From Mallotus nudiflorus (Eukaryota; Streptophyta; Magnoliopsida; Malpighiales; Euphorbiaceae), in the NCBI GenBank assembly GCA_947683625.1, contig CANTUR010000166.1:930001-994000 (forward strand): 64,000 nt of DNA, written 5' to 3'. The notes below the pieces were generated by a model. That model made no database searches. It worked only from the letters and a program-made list of their open reading frames with translations, and was not told the origin of the DNA. A program made the position numbers and the translations under genes. Shown in pieces: positions 54,901-64,000 of the stretch (position 1 is the stretch's first letter; each line of letters begins with the position of its first letter).

Positions 54901-57127
54901 AATACTGACATTTGCCTTAACCTTCTTTAGTTGTTCTAAAATTAGGTCTTTCCTTTTCCCTTCTTCTTTTTCTGCATCATCTGTCTCTTCTCTTTTTGTA
55001 ACTCTCTCAATCTTCTTTTCTTTTTCCTTGTAATTCCTCTCACTTCTAGTGACACGATTCATTTTGGGGGGTCCACACATCCAACCCATTGGGACTCTCT
55101 TTATCAGAGTCATTCCAGATGTCTACAACTCTGATGATTCTGTCCCTCTTTCCATCCTTCCATACTTCTACTGTAAATGTTTCCTTTCCCTCTATACTAA
55201 GCTTTCCTAGATATGATCTCAGTAATTCCTCAATCCTTTGTTCGGGAGTTAGAGAGTCATTATTCTTTTCTTTCGCTAGCCCATTACCAAATTCATCAAC
55301 CCATCCTGAAGGCATAATCCCCTTAAAAGGTATATAACTGGAAGCAAGCTTTGAATAAAACACCCTATAATCAAATTTGCCTGAGGGCTGCCCTAATAAA
55401 TCCTCAACTCTTGGTTATTCTGAGGTTTTGGATTCTTTCTCATCATTAAACTCATTACCCCATCCTAAGGGTACAATTGATTCAACTGGAATATTTGTAG
55501 AGGGCAGTTTGGAATAAAACACCTTATAGTCAAATTTTCCTAAGGGCTGCCCCAACAAATCCTTAACTTCTCTAGAGGCATCGAGAGATTCTCCATTAGC
55601 TGTAAGGTTTAGGTTTTTAAAGAAGTTTAGCACTTCTTTTTCACTCACTCCTGAGTTAATCATCATGGTGGCTAGTGGTAGGACATTTCGATAGTCAGGA
55701 AAAGGATTATTTTTAATGTTTGGGTTGGAGTTGGATTTTTCAGGGTGTATGATTTTTTTGGAGTCTATTAAGTTTTGGATCTCATGTTTGAGGTGAATAA
55801 AGGTGTCTGTGGAGTGGCCAGCTACTTGGTGAAACTTGCAGTAGCTATTGGGGTCATAAATTGGGACATTCGGGTTAGGTGGCTTGGAGAAGGTTAAAGG
55901 TCAGAGTAAGCCTTTCTAGATCAATCATTCTAAGACTTTAAAGAGTGGTTGATTGAAGTTAGAGAATCTCTGGGGTTGCTAAACTGTACGCACCTCCACA
56001 GCTCGGCTAGTACTTCCCTGTTGTGTGCCCTCGGTTGGGTAGTTTCGGGTCCTAGTGCCTCTAGAGCTTCTTTTCTTATCATTCTTAATCTCTTCTACTT
56101 GCAGACCATTGTCATATAGGTCTATGAAAATTTTGGGTTTCATCATCTGTAACCTCTTAACCAAATTAGGTGACACATTTCGAACTATCATCCTAACCTT
56201 ATCTTTCTTAGCTAGCTTATTCTTCATCAACCCTGCTTTATTCATGAATCTGGTAAGGAAATTAGAGAAAGATTCATTGGGTTTCTGCTTTGTTAGCTCT
56301 AGATCTTTGATGGACACTTCCAATCTAGTATTATAATCATACTATTTTAAAAAGGCAGTACATAGTTCTTTCTAGTAAGCTCTCATAGATTTTTCTAGCC
56401 CATAATACCATTTAACAGTCATTCCCTTTAAGGATAACACAAACAACTTAGTAATCACTGCTAATGGTGCTTTAGTAGTGCTCATGGTTATTGTGTACTA
56501 GTTGAGATGAATCCTCGGATCTCCTCTCCCATCAAATTTTTATAGTTATGGCATCTTGAAATTGTCAGGAAGCCTATTATCTTCCATCTGTAGCATGTCA
56601 TTGAAGTCAAATAAATACCCCATGCCTTGTCCCCTGATCAGCTCTTTCATCTTAAATAATTTCTAAGTCAGTGCTCGCATCTGCTTGGACTTGTGGTCAT
56701 GTACTAGTTCAAGAGATTCTTTCTTCGCCTTCTCTACCATGTAATTCTTAACATCCTCCAGCTTCACATCGATAGTAGATGGGTTTCTAGCAACAGGCTG
56801 CCCCCCAACATTATTAGTAGTAGGTGGAGTATCTGTAGCAGGTGGGAGAGCAACGACAGCAGGTGGTTATTCAATTGCAGGTGGTGGTATGATAGCAACA
56901 GGTTGCATCAGTCCAGATAGTGCTTGTCTTAGCTCATCTTGCATTATAGCCCTCATGTCATCCATCAAAGCTCCCTTGATGTCTTCTAAGGTCTAGTTCC
57001 CTTGTTGTTGTTCCATTTGTTCATATTCATATGAAGTTGGTTTAGCTTCTAAGTAAAGTGGGTTAATAGGGCTTATTTCCAGTCTGTTCAGGATTTCCTT
57101 TACTAAAGCTTTTTGAATCTGACTCAT
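54900..57127 (-). pseudogene. gag and gag-protease linker of element D
   Basis: ATG at 57127-57125 (MSQIQKALVKEILNRLEISP). A Pro-rich stretch precedes the capsid region: KFDGRGDPRIHL, KWYYGLEKSM-like, DYNTRLEVSIKDLELTKQKP and FSNFLTRFMNKAGLM, ending ARMIVRNVSPNL-like sequence near 56180. Downstream (55670-55046) the linker carries two copies of a ~53-codon module. Segments from 57127 to 55046 share one frame apart from stops. Protease follows in a shifted frame, with overlap at 55113-55046, either a natural frameshift or an indel. Confidence 0.85.
55290..55568 (-). repeat. Internal ~159-bp duplication in the gag-protease linker of D
   Basis: Two copies (about 55290-55408 and 55445-55568) encode DLLGQP-GKFDY-VFYSKL then IP then P-GW-EF-type sequence. 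The offset is about 159 bases (53 codons), so the frame is kept. Confidence 0.82.
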
Positions 57128-58062
57128 TCTTCTTAATCTGCCACCTCGTCATCCCCAAATATAAGAAGACCCTAATATATATATGATGGCTGCAAAATAA
57201 GGTGTTAGTATAATGAATGAGATGAATGAGATGCATGTATGCATATATGTGTGATGCACGTGCTATGCAACAAGTAACAAGTATCAATCAAGTGTACAAC
57301 ATACATCCTTCCAGCCTTATTCCTCCCACACACGTGTTTAATGGCAAGTCTCTTATCCTAGGATTTTTTATCTTGGTCTTAATATCAATGAAGGATATTA
57401 AGGACTGACACGCATGCCAAATCTCTCTTAAAGTAGTAAAGCATAGAAATAGCATTTCTAGGTATAAAGGTCTAGCCCAATCTTCATTACCCCAAGGGGC
57501 TTCAAAAGTATGGGCCTGGGCTTGTATAGATATAAATACTTCATGGTAATAAGCATAGAAACAACATTTCTAAGTATAAAGGTCTAGCCCAATCTTTATT
57601 GGCCCAAGTGGGCTTCAAAAAGTATGGGTTTGGCTTTTATAGATAGAAATACCTCATGGAAAAAATCATACAAGAAATTTGGGTAAATCCTAGGGGAGGT
57701 AACTAAGCCATTATATGTGGTTGGAGGTGAAAATTCAAGGTTCCCTTAGTAAGATGCCTTTCTTTAAAACTTAAGTTATAGGCCAAGGTTAAAGGGGTCC
57801 AGCATCCTTTGCAAACTTGAGAGAAGACTACCCCCCCCTTTAAGACTTGGGTCACAAACTCTGGTTAGATGAGCCCGGTAATCTCTCTTGGACCGAGTTA
57901 AGGCTAAGAGTGATAGTTAGATAATTTACAACTCCATGAAGCTAGTGGAATCATGGAATTATAAACTAACGTCATTGGTTTAATAAGGACATGCAGAATG
58001 AATGTAAGAATAAAATAATAATTAATAAAATAACTCTAAAGAACACAAGTAGAATCAATATC
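57128..58062 (-). other. Leader of element D with tandem duplication
   Basis: Non-coding region between primer site and gag. Two adjacent 112-base copies (57441-57552 and 57553-about 57664) share GCATAGAAA, AAGGTCTAGCCCAATCTT and CTTCAAAA-GTATGGG blocks. No start codon with gag-like sequence lies upstream of 57127. Confidence 0.6.
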
Positions 58063-58063
58063 T

Positions 58064-58086
58064 CTTATCCCCAATGGAGTCCCCAC
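58064..58086 (-). promoter_or_regulatory. Primer binding site of element D
   Basis: Immediately inside the 5' LTR the minus strand reads GTGGGGACTCCATTGGGGA. This resembles the TGGCGACTC..CTGGGGA site of Ogre-like elements, usually assigned to tRNA-Arg. Confidence 0.7.
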
Positions 58087-60333
58087 TGTAGATAGCGGGG
58101 TTTAGCGTGCGTCTAATATTTTAGCAACCACAACACTATTTAGGCTCAGAGCCCTAAGAATACACTACTATGTCATAAAGACATAGCGTGGAGATGAGGA
58201 GTCACCACCTAGGGTAATAACTGGGACAAATTGAAGGTGGTACTCGATTCTCTAAAAGATAGCTAGAACCACAACTAGGAGATTTTAGGAACGGAATACT
58301 AACTTCTCTTAGTCTTGTGTTCATTTAGATTTATTTTATGAATTATTATTTTATTCTCTAATTACATGCAATTTTATTTAAACCCTAATTAAACATCCAT
58401 CTAACCTAAAAAAAAGGCAACAAGTCATAAAATTACATGTAAAAAATGCATATAAAAGGCAACGTCCCTAAGTCTAAACCAAGTTAATTTTTAAAAGTTA
58501 GCTATTTTTACATATTTTTATTTACAAGTGAAATTGGACTAGAAAAAGACCTACATTTTTAATTAATTTTAGTAAGCTTAAGTCTATTTAATTTAACTAA
58601 GGGAATAGTTCTAAGTCTACCAAATTTTAAAGAAGAAATTAAATTAATAAGTGGGCCTAAGTCTAAATTAATTTTAAATTAAGTGATGTTATCCTAAATC
58701 TATTTATTTTAAAAGAAATGAAATTAATGGGCTAAGCTAAGTCTAAATTAATTTTAGTTAACCTAAAAATGGGCCTAAGTCTAAATTAATCTAATGGGCC
58801 TAAATTGATTTTAATTAACCTAAACCATTTTTAAGCCTATTTTTTATTTAGTGGGTTTAGACTTATTGTGGGCTTAGGGCCCAAAGAACTAAAAGATCCA
58901 AAAACAAACTCCAAACAAAAAAATCATAACAAAATCATATCAAACACAGGATTTATGTGATTTTCTAAAAAAAAAAAACTCTAAATCAATTTACATGCAA
59001 CCCTAAATTAATCTACACCCATTATTGATTTTAATTGATTTTTACCCAATTAAACCTAAATTACTAATCAATTTTAGTGCAGAGAATATAAAATTCTACT
59101 ATTTCCCACTATTGGGGCTATTACAAACTACTATACAAAAATTAAAATCAAATTAATTACAACCCAAAACGAAAGTAAATTAAAAGAATGCAGAAATCAT
59201 AAATCTTAAATCCTACAAGGATTTTACAGATCTTAATCCATGGCATTCCATGGATTTTTCCAATGGTCACTACCGAAATCTCATATCACCACCTTCACCT
59301 CTATAGTACCACAGAACATCAATCAAAATAAAAACACAAAAAAAAAAAAATTAATTAGTAACTATTCAATTAATAAATAAAACAATAAAAAATCAAATCA
59401 AGAATAAACAAAAAAGAAAGAGTAGAAGATTCTGTGTAAATATTGTTTGAATGCCCCTCAGATTTGGATTGTCACTATTTTGAGATTGACTATGTTGTTT
59501 TTACTTGATTCTCTAGACTTTAGAAACAAAGAACGTATTTTTTGTTAATTTGAAACCTACAGTAGAAGGTTTGTGTTTTTCAATTCACTTCCTTTTTACA
59601 GCAACTAATTAAGGTTTTTATTCTCTCTAATTTTTTGGCAACTCTTTTTTTCTAGGATTTTTCTTAGCTCTTTTTTCTAGGGTTTTCTCGCAACTTTTTT
59701 TCCATCCTTCACAGACTTGGTCTCTCGGCTTTTAAAGCCTGGTCTAGCAACTCTAACTCCTGTGATCACGCAGGGAAGTTACGCGATAGTTGGGAGCAAG
59801 ATCAAGAGTCTCTCAAGAGTCTGCATTTTATTTTTTAAATTTTCAAAATATAAAAAATGAGTTGATGAGTGATAGGATTTTGAAAATCAAAGACTCACAC
59901 ATAGGGACATGTGATGCCTTGGACTAATTAAGAAATTAAAAAATAACAAAATCAACGTAAAAAAATTACAAAATCAGTGTAAAAATCACTTTCTAACGAA
60001 AATTGTCATTCCATAAAGCCGATTTTCAACCTGTAATGCCATCTAGCATTGCCTAATGTTGATCGGTATTACACAATGTCAGTTGGCATTAAATGTCGGC
60101 CGACCAATTTTCATCATTTTTTTTAAATTAAATTATAGAAAAGGTCCTTAGAAATTTCTATTTCTACAATTAAATATCTAAAAACCAATTTTGCAATTAA
60201 ATCCACAAAACATTGCAATTTAGTCCTTTAAATCGCGAAAATCGACATCAGAGATCAATTCTCAATTAGATTTTCATCATAAGGGCTTTCGTCACACGCA
60301 TGCAAAATTGCATCCCAAAATTAGGTGCTTACA
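58087..60333 (-). repeat. 5' LTR of element D
   Basis: 2247 bases. On the minus strand it starts TGTAAGCACC at 60333 and ends CTACA at 58087. Followed outward by the target duplication AGCAC (60334-60338). Confidence 0.92.
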
Positions 60334-60338
60334 AGCAC

Positions 60339-60648
60339 CCAGATAGGATCCTCGTGACAAGAAACAGTAAGTGGCTAGTTGCTCCCCACTTACCATTTCT
60401 TGGAAGGATGCGACATCGCAACCCGTAATAAATAACCCTCCAAATTCCTATAAAATTATCGGTTAGATCCCTATAAAAAAAAAAAAATTTACTTCCATGT
60501 TTGCCTCCAAATACAAGGGCTCTATCTATTTGAGTGGGAGTTATTAAAATGATCCTTGCAATTTCATTGTTGGATGTTGCGTGTTACGACATCTAACATT
60601 TTCTTCTTGGAAATTCTTTATGTGCACCCCATAATTGCTAGAGGACAA
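60339..60648 (-). promoter_or_regulatory. Displaced upstream flank of the receptor-kinase gene
   Basis: Removing element D joins this sequence to 35817, that is to the region just upstream of the kinase ATG. It should therefore hold the original promoter and 5' leader. No specific elements were identified. Confidence 0.5.
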
Positions 60649-61684
60649 TTTTTTTATACAACTCATGGTTGTAATAATTCCTCCTTCTTAATAATGTGTC
60701 AACTTTTTAAGCTATCACTAATTAATAAAATAAGATAATTTGACTTTTTTTAAATCTCTTATATAAATAAAAAGATAAAATAGCCCTTATACATTAAACA
60801 AATGAAATTATAAATACACAATGATATTATATATTCTAATTTTTTAGTAAACAAACACAACAATTAAAAAAATTGTTATACTACTAAAAAAAAAAAGCTG
60901 CTGGTATCAATCACCTTCATCAGTCAATTGCGTATTGTTGGTGTCCTAATTAAAAAAGAGTGACTATCTCATTTTTATTATATTTTGCATGCCCTTATAA
61001 TAAAAAAAAAAATTACATCTTAATTTATACTTCAAATTTTTTAGGAAACAATTTGTTGGTATTTCATTATCCATGACCTAGAGTTCAACAATATGTATTT
61101 CAATTAAAAAATAATAATACATATTAGTATTAAATCGTAGATAACTTAATGCATATACTTAATTAAATTTAATATATATCTTCAAGAGCAAAAATTGTTA
61201 GATAATCAATCATTTGAACAAATACAATTATGTTTCCTAAACATCAACATATGATATATTGTCTTTATTATGATAATCAATCATATGAATAAATACAATT
61301 AACAAATTTCTAATAATAAAAATATTTTAAGTATTTAATTGATTGATAGAGTTACTTAAAATAGCAATCTCTTTTTTTTTTTTTTGAAGATGATGAAGTT
61401 ATTTAATACTAGCAGCCTTTTTTTTTTTTTTTTTGAAGATTATGGGAGCATTTTTTTGTGTTTACTTTGTTTGTTTGTTGGAAAATTAGGGTCTACAGTA
61501 ACCTATCATATTTACAACTTTGTTTGTTTGTTTGTTTAATGTATAAGGGTTATTTTATCTTTTTATCTATATGAGAGATTTTAAAAAAGTTAAATTATTT
61601 TATTTTATTAATTAGTAATAGTTTAAAAAGTTGACACATTATTAGGGATGAAAAATTCCTACTCCCATGGGTTGTATAAAAAAA
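60649..61684. mobile_element. Long inverted-repeat element, unclassified
   Basis: The left arm (60649-about 60798) and right arm (about 61537-61684) are reverse complements over ~150 bases with few mismatches. Shared stretches include TTTTTTTATACAAC, TAATAATGTGTCAACTTTTTAA and AAAAAGATAAAATA. The ~740-base interior is AT-rich and non-coding. Size and structure suit a non-autonomous Mutator-like or other DNA transposon, but no flanking duplication was found. Confidence 0.6.
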
Positions 61685-62650
61685 CTTTCCATTCAGTGTT
61701 TTGCTAGGTGCGAGATGTTTATGATTTTTTTATTACATTATTAAAAAAAAATTTTAAAAATTATTTACAAACACTATGTATTTGAATATTTGCATGACAA
61801 TTTCATCCGTATGCACTTTAAATTTTACATTTAAAAAAATTGAATTTAAAAAAAATTTAAAATAAAAAAAATTATTTATTAACATTGAGGCTCCATATCA
61901 GTTTTTATCATAGGGAAATTTTCACAAATAAGCTAATGAGTGAAAAAATTTTCAAAAACGGCGTTAACCCAAAAAATTTTCAAAACTAACTTTCTTTTTT
62001 TTTTTCTTTCAAATATAAATTACTTCCTTTACAACCCTTACTTTTAGGGTTGTCTTCTTTTTTCAACGTTTTTTTTTTCCTTTTTACTGGTTTTTTCAAC
62101 TTTTTTTTGCTTTATACTTTTTTTTCTCAATATTTTATTTGTTTTTTTTTAATTTTTTTTTTGGCTTTATACTATCTTCATATATTTTTCTCAATATTTT
62201 TTTCTACAATCTTCATTTTTTTTTCAATGTTTTTTTTTTGCTAAACATTTATTTCTATTTTTATAGTACTATTTTTATCTTTTTTTTCTCAACATATTTT
62301 TTTACTGTTTTCATCTTTTTTCTCAATATTTTTTTATTTTTAAGATATTGTCTTCATTTTTTTAATGTTTTCTTCTTCTTTTTTTGTTCAATATTTTTTC
62401 TCTTAAGACTTTTTTTTTCAAATAAATAATTATGAATAAAACATCTTCAATTGTTGTTAAACCAACTAATAAATATCTTCAACTGTTGTAACAACAATAA
62501 ATAAATAAAATTTTCTCCTTTTTTATTCTTAAAAAATAAGAATTTTATTTTTTTTACTTTAATTTGTTTATTAAAATGTCTAACAACTTTTTTTTAATTA
62601 TTTAATACTTATTGATCATCAATATATAATATATTTACGATCCTTATAAT
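61685..62650. other. T-rich low-complexity tract
   Basis: Dense T runs with CTTCAT / CAATATTTTT words from 61980 to 62430. The open frames here (Phe/Leu-rich) are composition artefacts. Confidence 0.6.
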
Positions 62651-62654
62651 ATAT

Positions 62655-63115
62655 TTGTAACATCAACAAAAAAACACTGAAAATAAAAAAATCAACAAAC
62701 CGAAACAACAACTGAAACAAAAAATAATAAAATTTTACAGTTATTAATTATTTTTTAAATTATTTTTTCATTATTAATAATAAAATTAAGTTCATAAATA
62801 AAATTTTTACTTTTATTAGTATTAATGATAAAAATAAAAAAAATTGATATATTTCATAATTTTTATTTTTTTTGTTGTTATTTTTTTATTTTTAACAAAA
62901 ACCAACAAAAAAAAACAGTTGAAAACAACAATTGAAACAATAAAAAAAAAAATCAACAAAAGCAACAAAAAAATTGCAATTATTGATGTTTATTGATTTT
63001 TGTTCCTATTTGTTGTTTTTTAAGTTTTTTCATTATAAATATAATTTTTACTTTTATTAGTATCAATAATACAAATAATAATTATTTGATATATTTCTTT
63101 TTTTTTTTGTTGTAT
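62655..63115. repeat. AT-rich tandem duplication
   Basis: Two diverged ~230-base units share a CAACAAAA/GAAACAA-rich part, then ATTTTTACTTTTATTAGTAT and GATATATTTC blocks. Confidence 0.55.
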
Positions 63116-63481
63116 TGAAAAATAATTATTAAATACTATGGGTAATTTTTTGTTTAATTAGTTTAATTTCTAAATTCTATATAATTATGAAAAAAATAAT
63201 TAGTTTAATTTCAGTTTAATTAGCTTAATTTTTATATTCTAAATAATAGTAAGTTTTAAAATTAAAAAAATTATTATTTAGAATATAAAATTAAATTATT
63301 TAAGATATACAAATTAAATAAATACTTAAAATCAACTTCAATTAAAGATGATTTTGAAAATAATAAATAGATAAAAAAATTATAGAAAAATTAAAAAATG
63401 AAAAAAAAAAGGCAGAAAATACTGATTTTATGAAATGAAAACATGAAAAAAAAAAAAGAAGAAGAATAAAAGTGAAAACTG

Positions 63482-63518
<37 letters not shown>

Positions 63519-63823
63519 AGCCCAGGCCATGAATGAAATAACAATTGTTAAAGTGGCAAATTATATCATGGACCCTGTCCATTTAGCAATATAGACTAAA
63601 AGTCCATTACATGTGTCAATTTTTATTTTTTTTCCCACTCTCCCCCCTCCAATTATCTCTACTTTACTCTGCTATGTTGCCTTCCTTTCTTTTTACTTGT
63701 AAAGAAGCTCTTATATGCTCATGGTTCTTAATTAGTTAACTTCTCTATTTATTTAAATGCCCATTATTGCTGAATGACTTTCTTTACTTAGAAAATTGGA
63801 AATCACCTATGCGAACTATTTTA
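63116..63823. other. AT-rich spacer with poly(A) run
   Basis: Contains an uninterrupted run of about 36 A at 63482-63517. Nothing else recognised. Confidence 0.5.
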
Positions 63824-64000
63824 AAATTCTCATGATATCTCCTCTGTTGATACTAGCATTGCGAATGCTACTGATGATATTGCCAAACACAAGCCTAGTT
63901 CTCTTGTTTTGAGGATATTAAAATTCTCTAAGTATTACCTTTCTAATTCTGGTCCTATGCCAACTTTGGCCGGTTTGCTACTGTCAAAGCTTTTAACTCG
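63824..64000 (+). other. Open frame at the window edge, possible exon
   Basis: From the stop near 63822 one frame stays open to the end: DISSVDTSIANATDDIAKHK, then LRILKFSKYYLSN, then MPTLAGLLLSKLL. The composition is protein-like and the frame is unusual for this AT-rich DNA. I do not recognise the family, and it may be part of another element. Confidence 0.3.

Larger units (their letters stand above)
35823..60333 (-). mobile_element. Element D: giant Tat/Ogre-like Ty3/gypsy with nested hAT and antisense PMD gene
   Basis: Direct LTRs at 35823-38038 and 58087-60333, flanked by a perfect 5-bp duplication AGCAC (35818-35822 and 60334-60338). On the minus strand the order is: 5' LTR, primer site, leader, gag (57127 down), protease, RT, [hAT], RNase H, integrase (stop at 42158), hairpin repeats, antisense plant-mobile-domain gene, tandem-repeat 3' region, polypurine tract (38052-38039), 3' LTR. 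Total 24.5 kb; about 16.3 kb without the hAT and its extra target copy. Protease and integrase motifs, dual RNase H and a GACTCC..TGGGGA-type primer site point to the Ogre-like part of the Tat lineage. It is inserted 96 bases upstream of the receptor-kinase ATG. Confidence 0.92.

Noticed and set aside
62050..62429. Phe/Leu-rich open frames in the T-rich tract
   Set aside because: Composition artefact of poly(T); no family signature.
63342..63582. Minus-strand Phe-rich frames
   Set aside because: They are translations of the poly(A) run at 63482-63517.

Overview
The window is nuclear DNA from an angiosperm, probably a eudicot; species not determinable. It is visibly AT-rich and built almost entirely of nested transposable elements around one decayed receptor-kinase gene. 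Evidence for a plant: plant-type Ty3/gypsy lineages (Tekay-like chromovirus and Tat/Ogre-like), a Pack-MULE and a hAT carrying plant gene exons, a G-lectin (ZmPK1-type) receptor kinase, and spliced exons with GT-AG borders. No intact protein-coding host gene, tRNA, rRNA or CRISPR array was seen.

Layout. 1-2527: right part of a long Tekay-type LTR (family B). 2595-13547: full-length Tekay-like chromovirus A with ~3-kb LTRs, PBS, gag, protease, RT, RNase H, integrase, chromodomain and PPT, riddled with nonsense codons. 13856-17724: 3.87-kb solo LTR of family B, inverted relative to the first, with a perfect 5-bp target duplication. 17725-20829: intergenic DNA with a hairpin, a 393-bp solo LTR (F, 18679-19071), TA microsatellites and a foldback element. 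20840-22852: Pack-MULE with ~130-bp terminal inverted repeats, carrying synaptotagmin C2 exons and a second unknown fragment. 22853-24079: AT-rich spacer.

24100-35727 (minus): a receptor-like kinase pseudogene split by Tat-lineage element E (25898-35139, plus, perfect 5-bp duplication). Only 96 bp upstream of the kinase ATG lies the end of a second, giant Tat/Ogre-like element D (35823-60333, minus, perfect 5-bp duplication). Inside D's pol sits a hAT transposon (44472-52688), and inside the hAT sits a 3.35-kb solo LTR (C, 45892-49241). 60339-64000 is AT-rich flank with a long inverted-repeat element and T-rich tracts.

Most interesting content: both Tat elements carry a spliced gene on the strand opposite to gag-pol, between pol and the 3' LTR. 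In E it is a Transposase_28-type domain plus a coiled coil; in D it is a plant-mobile-domain protein. The hAT has captured three consecutive in-phase exons resembling the N-terminus of the plant ATRX/CHR20 chromatin remodeller. Three Tekay LTR families share a stem-loop with a compensatory base-pair change. Both Tat elements carry tandem repeats just inside the 3' LTR.

Limits: everything was read by eye. Family names rest on recognised motifs, not on searches. Divergence figures are short hand counts.
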